Source of the DNA: Clostridiales bacterium
GTDB taxonomy: Bacteria; Bacillota; Clostridia; Clostridiales; Clostridiaceae
Direction of reading: 5' to 3'
DNA length: 44,244 nucleotides
Assembly: GCA_012519845.1 (NCBI GenBank)
Contig: JAAYPK010000038.1
Location: 1 to 44,244 of the forward strand
Shown here: positions 37,795 to 44,244 of the stretch, one piece after another
How positions within the stretch are numbered: position 1 is the first letter of the stretch
Layout of the letters: every line of letters starts with the position of its first letter
The notes under the pieces: model-generated
Told to the model about the DNA's origin: nothing
The model's input: only the letters and a program-made list of their open reading frames with translations
Databases searched by the model: none
Translations under genes and position numbers: made by a program

Positions 37795-38289
37795 ATGTTT
37801 TGGGTTGCAATTGAAAGAATTTTAAGCAATGACGAAATTAAAGAGGCACTAAGTGAAAAATTCAATAATATTAATATATTTGTGGGCACATTGGAAGAAT
37901 ATTGTGATATAAATATAGGTGATGATAAGACTATTTTTATTGAAACAAAGGTTAATCAATCTGATTTTCCATTTGTTATGGATTTCAACTTATGTCCAGA
38001 TTTAGGAATTGAAAATGGTTACAATTTTTTCTTAGCAGAGTATTTTTCACATTATTTTAAATGCAAAACAATGATAGATATAGATGAAAAGTATGCACCA
38101 ACATCAGCACCATATTGGAGTTTAATTTTTGAACAAGGAAAAGTCTTCCTAGGAGATGATTGTGGATCAGATTTTTATGACCAAGAAGGTGGACCAATTA
38201 AAATAATAAGAGAAATAAAGTTTGATAAAATAGGAAATTATAAAGGCTTCAGATTTGAGGCTTTTTTCTTATGCATAAAAGGCAACTAA
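37795..38289 (+). CDS. Hypothetical protein, possibly immunity-like
   Basis: 164 residues; AATGGGGTAA precedes the ATG. Soluble and acidic, with FPFVMDFNLCPDLGIENGYNF in the middle and PYWSLIFEQGKVFLGDDCGSD followed by KIIREI near the end. The size, acidity and absence of catalytic motifs would fit a polymorphic-toxin immunity protein, but no matching toxin is nearby and no family is recognised. Confidence 0.55.
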   Translation: MFWVAIERILSNDEIKEALSEKFNNINIFVGTLEEYCDINIGDDKTIFIETKVNQSDFPFVMDFNLCPDLGIENGYNFFLAEYFSHYFKCKTMIDIDEKYAPTSAPYWSLIFEQGKVFLGDDCGSDFYDQEGGPIKIIREIKFDKIGNYKGFRFEAFFLCIKGN

Positions 38290-38290
38290 A

Positions 38291-38485
38291 TGAATTAGCA
38301 CCTAAACCACAAAAGAAAGCGCCTAAATGCCTAACTTGGTAGATAAAGAGGCTAAAAAAGAATGGACAAGAATATCTAATCAACTAGAAGTCCTTGGAGT
38401 ATTGACAGAAGTTGATATGGCTGCTTTTGTTGGGTATTGTGAAGCATATTCTAGAAGGAAGCAGAGGTATTGTAAAAACATCTAG
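38291..38485 (+). pseudogene. Phage terminase small subunit (P27 family) relic
   Basis: ELAPKPQKKAPKC in one frame joins, after a one-base shift at about 38336, to LVDKEAKKEWTRISNQLEVL then GVLTEVDMAAFVGYCEAYSR in the next. This is the typical N-terminal half of P27-type terminase small subunits (P..L...AK.EW.RI...L...G.LT..D...F..YC..Y). The frame ends at TAG 38483. No large terminase or other packaging gene follows, so only a scrap of a prophage remains. Confidence 0.7.
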
Positions 38486-38587
38486 GGTTATTGGCATATC
38501 AAATTGTATTTATTTTATTCTTGCAATCGTCCTTCATACATTATTGAGAGTTTTCCATAAATTTTGCACCAATTTTTTAAAGGCAAG

Positions 38588-38742
38588 TACCATATCGAAA
38601 TACTTGATGCTAACAACATTAGAATATGGTTACTAAAAGGAAAGTTTGAATTAGTAGCAGATGAGTTTGATACAGAAGTAGATGTAGAAATAATCATAGC
38701 TTGGTTTACTAGTGTTCCTAATATTCCAGTAGCAAGGTAATT
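38588..38742 (+). pseudogene. C-terminal gene fragment, unknown
   Basis: An open frame without start codon reads KYHIEILDANNIRIWLLKGK then FELVADEFDTEVDVEIIIAW and FTSVPNIPVAR with a TAA stop. Natural-looking composition suggests the tail of a lost gene. Family unknown. Confidence 0.35.
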
Positions 38743-38815
38743 ATTATCTTTTTATTAATATGGTAAAATAATATATAAATGTATTAAATTTAATAACTTG
38801 AGGGTAGGGGATAGC

Positions 38816-39505
38816 ATGGATTATATAGGTGGAAATGAACTAAAGAAAAAATATATGGTATATGGAGAATTTTATAATTTAAAATATTCTGATGGATTAG
38901 AAATTAAGTGCAGAAAATTATTGGAAATAATAAATAAGGATTATGTAGAAGAAATAAATATGAGAGATAATTTAGATGCAGTTTTTATAATGATGAATCC
39001 AGGTATGTCTAGGCCATTAGATGATAATGTTAAGCAACCATTAGTTAGAGAGAAAGATATTCTAAATAATGAAATAGTCAATATACCATTAGTAGAAGCA
39101 AAGCCAGATAGTACACAATATCAGATTATGAGAGTAATGGAAATAAAAAGATGGAAGCATGTTAGAATTATAAATTTATCTGATATTAGAGAACCTAAAA
39201 GTAAAATATTTTATGACTTTGTAAGAAAGACAGATAACAATTTGCATAGTATATTTGATAAAAGAAGAGCACATGAATTGAAACAATGTATCAGTAATAG
39301 AGAAAATAAAATTATTGCAGCTTGGGGAAAAGATAAGTCTTTAGATAAATTAATTAACCTAGCTATTTCAAGTGAATTAATAAATGAGAGAATAGGTGTA
39401 AATAGTAGTGATGATAAAAAGCATTATTCCCATGGAAGCCCTTTATTAGATACGCAAAAAAAGCAGTGGTTAAGAGATATTATTGCTATTATTAATGAAA
39501 AATAA
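38816..39505 (+). CDS. DUF1643-like protein
   Basis: 229 residues from ATG 38816 with GAGGGTAGGGG just upstream; an in-frame TTG at 38798 lies before that site. The pattern VFIMMNPGMSRPLDD, VRIINLSDIREPKSKIFYDF and KIIAAWGKDKSL matches the DUF1643 layout (an F-M-x-NPS..DD start, an NL(F/S) middle and an AWG element). The family has unknown function and is common on mobile elements. Here it stands alone between phage and gene relics with its own ribosome binding site, and looks intact. Confidence 0.65.
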   Translation: MDYIGGNELKKKYMVYGEFYNLKYSDGLEIKCRKLLEIINKDYVEEINMRDNLDAVFIMMNPGMSRPLDDNVKQPLVREKDILNNEIVNIPLVEAKPDSTQYQIMRVMEIKRWKHVRIINLSDIREPKSKIFYDFVRKTDNNLHSIFDKRRAHELKQCISNRENKIIAAWGKDKSLDKLINLAISSELINERIGVNSSDDKKHYSHGSPLLDTQKKQWLRDIIAIINEK

Positions 39506-39885
39506 GTTATGGTGGTGATAAATTAAAAGCATCTGAACTAAGAAATAAAGGTAAGTAAATATCGAAAGGTAGTATGGAGATGTAATCATATTATTTCAGG
39601 ACAAGCATGGATTAACTGTAGATGGAATCGAATATTATCGGTCAAATGATGCACAGAAATATGCTTCTCAAACTATTCTCTATCATGATGCATATAAAAA
39701 CTATAGAAATAGTAAAAAGTATAAAAAGGAGGATGAGAAGAACGTTTTAAAAAAGGTCCAATTGAAGTTAACTTTATGGTAAGCTGGTTAAATTTGAATT
39801 AGACTTTTTAATATGACAAATATTATTTGTTCCTTTAGCTTTATTAATATTTAGTGTGATACTAGGAAAAAGGATGTAAGGTTGC
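39506..39885. other. Stretch with a decayed gene
   Basis: A frame around 39600-39778 without start reads QDKHGLTVDGIEYYRSNDAQ, then KYASQTILYHDAYKN and a Lys-rich end, followed by a stop. It looks like a fragment of a real protein, but I cannot name the family. No RNA gene or repeat seen. Confidence 0.35.
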
Positions 39886-40274
39886 TTGATAGGTATATGT
39901 GAGCGATTATTATATTTATCTGTATTATTAGTCATAATGTTTTTATTTGGGATAATTATTTATTTCATATATAGATTATTACGTAAGACAGGAGAATTAA
40001 AAAAATGTTGGATGCTTATACCGTTAATTACTTCAATAATTACTTTTGACTTTATTATATTAAAAGAGAAGAAGATTATTATAAAGCTAATTTGTTTTAT
40101 TATGAGATTTTACATCATGGCATATCATTTGTAAATGCTGATGGAGTTTTAAATTACGAATTTCAAGTACCAATAATTCTAATATCATTTTCAGCATTAT
40201 TATCGTCTATATGTATATCAGGAGTATTTAATGTGGTATATATTTTTTTTAGGTGTGTGCACCTTTTAGTGTAA
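39886..40274 (+). pseudogene. Frameshifted small membrane protein
   Basis: A TTG-started frame gives MIGICERLLYLSVLLVIMFL, a second helix and WMLIPLITSIITFDFIIL. At about 40060-40090 the frame shifts; the other frame continues DYYKANLFYYEILHHGISFV and EFQVPIILISFSALLSSICI up to 40274. The two pieces together make a four-helix membrane protein of about 125 residues. The 3' end runs into a GTGTGCACCTTTTAG block that resembles the repeat at 9651 and 21945. Confidence 0.5.
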
Positions 40275-40445
40275 ATTCTACCAAATTGTAGTCCTTACAC
40301 AAGTATAATTATCTATTAGATATATTTACAGAGATTAAGGGTTTTCTAATTAGCAAAATAAATTAGATATAGAAAAATAATCAATAATCATGCAACTAAA
40401 TCATTATTCAAGTTATCTATATTATATAGATAATGGAGGTGAAAT

Positions 40446-40961
40446 ATGAATTCAATTAGTCCACAGGCAGAAGATATAGAACTAATACAAGATGAATTTT
40501 TTCCTAAATATACTGAATTAAGCAAAAAACTTTATTTTACAGCTCTTTCTATACTTAAAAATCCAGAAGATGCAGAGGATGCAGTACAAGACACTGTTAT
40601 TTTAGGAATTAAATCTTATTCGAAGTTATTGAATAAAGAAAGTTTTAATTGTTGGATTATGAAAATTCTCATTAATAGATGTAAGCGAATGTTATTTTTA
40701 AGGGTTAGATTTTTTAAAGAGAATGAACAGGATAATAAGATACAAGAACAATATTTATCAGATGAGTCAATAATATTGAAGGAGGCCTTATCAAAATTAT
40801 CGTATAAATATAGAGTTATATTAACTTTAAGATATTTTGATGATATGTCAATTAAAGAAATCTCTCATATTTTACAATGTCCAGAGGGAACCATAAAATC
40901 TCAATTACATCGTGGCATGAAAAAGCTAAAAATTGTATTAGGAGATGATTTAAGTGAATAA
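40446..40961 (+). CDS. ECF-type RNA polymerase sigma factor
   Basis: 171 residues, TGGAGGTGAAAT before the ATG. Region 2 (about 25-90) with ALSILKNPEDAEDAVQDTVI and the -10-binding WIMKILINRCKR; region 4 (about 110-165) with LSYKYRVILTLRYFDDMSIKEI and an HTH ending EGTIKSQLHRGMKKLK. An extracytoplasmic-function sigma factor that would direct transcription of a small regulon including its own operon. The anti-sigma gene overlaps its end by 8 bases. Its target promoters cannot be read from the window. Confidence 0.92.
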   Translation: MNSISPQAEDIELIQDEFFPKYTELSKKLYFTALSILKNPEDAEDAVQDTVILGIKSYSKLLNKESFNCWIMKILINRCKRMLFLRVRFFKENEQDNKIQEQYLSDESIILKEALSKLSYKYRVILTLRYFDDMSIKEISHILQCPEGTIKSQLHRGMKKLKIVLGDDLSE

Positions 40962-41883
40962 TAAATACGATAATTTTGAAAGATATATTGAAGAAAAATT
41001 TAGTAAATTAAAAAATGAATTTGAGTCTCCTAAAAGGCTTAATTCCAAAGGGATTTTATTAAAGGAAAAGTATAACTATAAATGTAAAATGGGAAGAAAA
41101 ATATGTTTTGTATGTTGTATATTAGCTATTTTATGTATAGGATACAAACCTGTAATAGCAGGGGTAATTGATAAGATATTTAAAGAGGATAGTATAGATG
41201 AGGGTGTAATAGATGCGGAAGTTAATAATAAAATAACTCCTTTAGATAATATAATGGAATCTCAAGGGATTAAGGTTAATCTTAATGGAGTAGTGGCAGA
41301 TAGTGAAAGGATAGTGTTAAGTGTTTCTTTTCAGAGTAGTGATGTGAATTTTAATGATTTATCATTAGATGGGGTAAGTTTAAAAGATGAAACAGGAAGA
41401 GCTTATGAGCTATATCATTATGGTCAGGGTGAGCTCAATAAAAATATGAATACTTTTAATACTACTCTTGAATTTAAAGGATCTCCTGAACAAACTTCTG
41501 AATTAACACTTCAACTAAAAAGTATAAATAATATAAAAGGGGATTGGGAATCAAAATTTAATGTCTCAACAATTCCATCAGAAGAATTTATTATAAAGCA
41601 ACAATTCAATTCAGATAATGTTGATCTTCAAATAGATAAAATAAAATTAACAGCTACTAATACTATTATAGAAGGAAATATGATTATTAAAGATTTTAAT
41701 TATTAAGCTATATTAAGAAATGAAAATGGTACTATTGTAAATAGTACAGCATCTGAAGGAGATGCATCAAATAATTTTAAAATGTATTTTCCTAATATAG
41801 AAATAACAAATAAACTATATTTAGATATTTATGATTTTGATAAAAATGATATACTAAGTATAACTATAAATGTAAATAATTAG
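40954..41883 (+). pseudogene. DUF4179-type anti-sigma factor with in-frame stop
   Basis: GTG 40954 overlaps the sigma stop (GTGAATAA). A cytoplasmic N-terminus (about 48 residues) is followed by one transmembrane helix (ICFVCCILAILCIGYKPVIAG) and an extracellular DUF4179-like domain (GIKVNLNGVVADSERIVLSV). TAA at 41704-41706 ends the frame after 250 residues. The same frame then stays open to 41883 with matching content (RNENGTIVNSTASEGD... LYLDIYDFDKND), so a nonsense mutation is the simplest reading. The truncated product keeps the sigma-binding part and helix and could still bind the sigma factor. Confidence 0.75.
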
Positions 41884-41983
41884 TTGAAAGCTGTGATTAA
41901 AAAATTATTTCTTAGACTGCTCTGGAAGTAATTGTGAAATGTATGAGATCTGATTCTAAAGTACATGTGGAGGATGGATAAAT

Positions 41984-42472
41984 ATGAAAAATAAGAAGAA
42001 AAAAATTTTAATAAGTTTAATTGTTAGTATTTTCTTATTAGGTATTTATCTAGTTACAGTAACAATTTGTACTAGAAGATATCTTAAAGAGCCTAAAGTG
42101 AAAACGGAAATAAGTAATGATGATAGTAAATATCTAGAACAAGAGATTTTTGGTTTTGACTTTCCAGAAGGAGTAAAAATAAATAAAGCTCGACTTACGT
42201 ATGGAAGAGATGGAGGAGTTTGTATACAGTTTAAGAATATTAAGAATTATGATAACTATATATCAGAAAAGGTTAAATCTAAGCTTACAGATATTAATAG
42301 CTATAGTGAAACTAATGTAAATATTGATGGCGATACTGTTGATATTACCCAAATAGTAGGGTATATAGATGGTAGTAGAAAAACTATAAGAATATATAAA
42401 GAAGGTGAATTTTATTCTATGGAACTATTTACTAGATATATTAAAGAAGAGGTTTTTGACATCTTCAAGTGA
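41984..42472 (+). CDS. Membrane-anchored protein, unknown
   Basis: 162 residues with GGAGGATGG upstream. A Lys-rich start and one hydrophobic helix (ILISLIVSIFLLGIYLVTVTI) look like a signal anchor; the rest is a soluble exported domain with FDFPEGVKINKARLTYGRDG and a repeated NIDGDTVDITQIVGYIDGS. No family recognised. It lies 100 bases after the anti-sigma gene and may belong to the sigma-controlled group. Confidence 0.6.
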   Translation: MKNKKKKILISLIVSIFLLGIYLVTVTICTRRYLKEPKVKTEISNDDSKYLEQEIFGFDFPEGVKINKARLTYGRDGGVCIQFKNIKNYDNYISEKVKSKLTDINSYSETNVNIDGDTVDITQIVGYIDGSRKTIRIYKEGEFYSMELFTRYIKEEVFDIFK

Positions 42473-42482
42473 TATCTCTTAC

Positions 42483-42594
42483 AGTGAATTTGTGGAGAAT
42501 GCTTGATTTTAAAGACTGGCCAACAATTTTAACAGTAAAAACATTAAGAGATTATTTTTATGAATATGTTGAAATACAAGTTAATTTAGAGTAA
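42483..42594 (+). pseudogene. Short fragment resembling an excisionase/HTH start
   Basis: NLWRMLDFKDWPTILTVKTL then RDYFYEYVEIQVNLE and stop. The DWPTILTVKTLRDY part looks like the first helix of MerR-like excisionase domains (P.(V/I)LTV.(E/D)(L/V)...L), but the HTH is missing. Probably a scrap. Confidence 0.3.
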
Positions 42595-42606
42595 GGGATT
42601 GTATTT

Positions 42607-43149
42607 ATGAAAGGTATTAGAATAAAAAGTAAAATATTAAGAGTAATAATAATATTCATTATTATTATTCTTATTAAAAATATATATAATCAAATGTACC
42701 TACATATAAGTGACAATGAAATAAGTTGTGGTGAAGAGCAATTTGTATATATAGTATATAAAAAGCAGTTTACTTTAAGTGAAGATCAAATTGTCTGTAA
42801 AGTTTTTATAGATAAAGGTTTTGTATATACTGAGATTGGAGTATTTGGATGTGATTCAGACTTAATAGAATATGAACCATATATAGATTATATTTGTAAT
42901 AATGAAAAATACAAGATTTTCAGAATTAACAATGAATATTTTATCGTAGATTCAAAAAGTAAAGAAACAATTATGTTATCAGATTATATAGTTGTGAATG
43001 TAAATTATGATAAATTAAAGCAGTTTAAGAGCATACTTGAAAAGTTTCATGAATATTTACAAAATCATAAATATGACAAATATTATAATAGAAGATATAA
43101 TGATGATTATATAGAAATTTGTGAAGAAGTTTTAAAAAATAGGGAATAA
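42607..43149 (+). CDS. Membrane-anchored protein, unknown
   Basis: 180 residues; TAAGGGATTG precedes the ATG. N-terminal hydrophobic anchor (ILRVIIIFIIIILIKNIY, about residues 10-27), then a Tyr- and Lys-rich exported domain (EEQFVYIVYKKQFTLSEDQI, FRINNEYFIVDSKSKETIML) and a basic C-terminal tail (HKYDKYYNRRYNDDY). No recognised family. Confidence 0.55.
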   Translation: MKGIRIKSKILRVIIIFIIIILIKNIYNQMYLHISDNEISCGEEQFVYIVYKKQFTLSEDQIVCKVFIDKGFVYTEIGVFGCDSDLIEYEPYIDYICNNEKYKIFRINNEYFIVDSKSKETIMLSDYIVVNVNYDKLKQFKSILEKFHEYLQNHKYDKYYNRRYNDDYIEICEEVLKNRE

Positions 43150-43216
43150 GAAACAATTTAGCGATATAAATTTAATAAATTATCGTTAAACTGTATTAAA
43201 GCCTTAGTCATTAGAT

Positions 43217-43381
43217 ATGAAATCATGGGTAATACTAAAATTAGATAAAGAGAGATCAAAGTATTTGTTTTGTACAGATAAATCTATGGGAAGATATATT
43301 TTAATTCCTATAGATTTTTTTGTTGAAATTTATTTTACCAAAAATATTGAATTGAGAGGTAAATATAAAAAACTACTTTAA
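43217..43381 (+). CDS. Small hypothetical protein
   Basis: 54 codons: MKSWVILKLDKERSKYFLCT then DKSMGRYILIPIDFFVEIYF and a basic end. Composition is protein-like, but no Shine-Dalgarno is visible. The ATG lies at the end of a repeat shared with 21811-21847 (ATCGTTAAA...TTAGA), so the start may be artificial and the frame a remnant. Confidence 0.3.
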   Translation: MKSWVILKLDKERSKYLFCTDKSMGRYILIPIDFFVEIYFTKNIELRGKYKKLL

Positions 43382-43403
43382 GGTAATTAGTTTTAATAAG
43401 TTA

Positions 43404-43458
43404 TAGACCATATGGTCAATAAGGTGTATAATATATATTATTAATAGACCACCTGGTC
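43404..43458 (+). promoter_or_regulatory. TetR promoter with two palindromic operators
   Basis: Operators GACCATATGGTC (43406-43417, perfect) and GACCACCTGGTC (43447-43458, one mismatch pair) are 41 bases apart centre to centre. -35 TAGACC (43404-43409), 17-base spacer and -10 TATAAT (43427-43432) place one operator on the -35 and the other between the start point and the ribosome binding site. Strong case for autorepression by the TetR protein downstream. Confidence 0.8.
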
Positions 43459-43474
43459 AGATGGGAGGATAAAT

Positions 43475-44083
43475 ATGAATGATATGGAACTCGAAACTAT
43501 TGGTGTTAAAGAAAGAATTCTTAATGTTGCAATTGAAGAATTTGCACAAAATGGATACAAAGCAGCATCTACTAATATGATTTGCAAAAAGGCTAATATA
43601 TCAAAGGGGTTACTTTATCATTACTATAATTCAAAGGAAAATATTTATTTATCTGTAGTTAGGCATGTTATTGATACTTTTAAAAGAAATATAGCTATAA
43701 ATATTAAAGATAGTAAAAAGAAGGGGATAGATTATGTAGAGGAATATTTTGGTATAAAATTTAAATTCTTTAGAGAAAATCCTCTATATTCAAAAATTAT
43801 CGTAAATCTAGTAATAGACAATAGTGTAGAAAAAGCTAGGGAATTATGTAGTGAGTATCAAAGCTATAATAATGACCTTATATATGATGTTATTAAAAAT
43901 ATAGATATAAATCCTAAGTTTAATAAAGAGAAAGCTTTTGAGTTAATAGTAATGATAGGAGAGCACTTAGAAGAAAAGCATATGAAAAGAATAAATGATA
44001 TAGATAAAGATAGTGCTGTTGAAGAATTTAGAAAAGAGCATAAAGAGATGTTAGAGATGGTTTTTCAGGGAATAGACAAGTAA
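43475..44083 (+). CDS. TetR/AcrR-family transcriptional regulator
   Basis: 202 residues, GGGAGG 7 bases before the ATG. N-terminal TetR HTH (about 10-55): RILNVAIEEFAQNGYKAAST, MICKKANISKGLLYHYYNSKE. The C-terminal helical ligand-binding part has no visible specificity. Twin palindromes over its own promoter suggest autoregulation. A further ATG at 44098 with AGGAG starts a product that stops after 13 codons (MIKGVILLTRLMQ), probably the dead start of a regulated partner gene such as a transporter. Confidence 0.92.
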   Translation: MNDMELETIGVKERILNVAIEEFAQNGYKAASTNMICKKANISKGLLYHYYNSKENIYLSVVRHVIDTFKRNIAINIKDSKKKGIDYVEEYFGIKFKFFRENPLYSKIIVNLVIDNSVEKARELCSEYQSYNNDLIYDVIKNIDINPKFNKEKAFELIVMIGEHLEEKHMKRINDIDKDSAVEEFRKEHKEMLEMVFQGIDK

Positions 44084-44150
44084 TAGGAGTGATTCAAATG
44101 ATTAAAGGAGTTATATTATTAACTAGACTTATGCAGTAAATAGGAAAAAT

Positions 44151-44244
44151 TTAAGCTACTAGTCCTAATTTGGAAATAGTAGACTCTAGATTAATCCCAT
44201 TATCCGCACATTTATGTGCAAAGGCAACTATTTTTACCAAATAG
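44151..44244 (-). CDS. C-terminal end of an unidentified gene (partial)
   Basis: On the minus strand a frame is open from the right edge and reads LVKIVAFAHKCADNGINLES, TISKLGLVA and TAA (44151-44153). Protein-like composition, but too short to name a family, and the rest is outside the window. Confidence 0.35.
   Translation of the reverse strand, partial: YLVKIVAFAHKCADNGINLESTISKLGLVA

Overview
The window looks like chromosomal DNA of a low-GC, gene-dense clostridium (Clostridium sensu stricto). The evidence is the strongly AT-rich sequence with GGAGG-type ribosome binding sites, a clostridial-type enolase, a membrane pyrophosphatase with the potassium-dependent signature, and a tmRNA whose tag reads AEDNFALAA, which I recall for C. 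perfringens. Close relatives of C. perfringens are plausible, but the species cannot be fixed from the sequence alone.

Core block (1-9700). The 3' part of an SH3/NlpC-P60 cell-wall hydrolase and a small kinase-like gene precede eno, secG, hppA, rnr, smpB and ssrA. This is a conserved housekeeping neighbourhood with clean intrinsic terminators. RNase R, SmpB and tmRNA work together in ribosome rescue. A 252-bp palindromic MITE-like element has inserted into the 3' end of the kinase gene.

Accessory block (9700-44244). Downstream of ssrA the sequence becomes a mosaic of defence genes, decayed mobile DNA and orphan genes. (i) 9.8-11.1 kb holds an unknown protein and a membrane protein. (ii) At 11.17 kb and again at 26.75 kb there are short direct repeats that encode what looks like the last codons of an RlmD/RumA-type rRNA methyltransferase plus its terminator. 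This is what attachment-site remnants of elements integrated in rlmD would look like, and they bracket about 15.6 kb. (iii) Inside the bracket lies a GATC-type restriction-modification cluster: a MutH-family endonuclease, three DNA methyltransferases including DpnA-like and Dam/DpnM-like enzymes, and a broken DpnII-type endonuclease. It is followed by a frameshifted AIPR (abortive infection) gene and a DUF4238-like relic. (iv) Next comes a decayed bacteriocin region: a duplicated HlyD-type export accessory gene (one intact, one dead), at least five broken bacteriocin precursors or cores, and several small membrane proteins with good ribosome binding sites placed like immunity genes.

(v) From 27.1 to 36.2 kb there is an apparently intact type I restriction system. 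It is preceded by an HTH regulator with twin palindromic operators and a possible PBECR-like nuclease. Its HsdS carries an embedded GIY-YIG nuclease domain, and an EEP-family nuclease plus a small partner sit between hsdS and hsdR. This is the most unusual intact system in the window. (vi) From 36.3 to 40.4 kb there are small orphan genes (a YdbC/PC4-like protein, a DUF1643-like protein, possible immunity-like proteins) and prophage scraps, including a P27-type terminase small subunit relic. (vii) The right end has an ECF sigma factor with a nonsense-interrupted anti-sigma gene, small membrane-anchored proteins, and a TetR regulator with two palindromic operators over its own promoter.

Overall the accessory block reads as a hotspot of repeated insertion and decay, in which modification and immunity functions tend to survive while toxins and nucleases are often broken.
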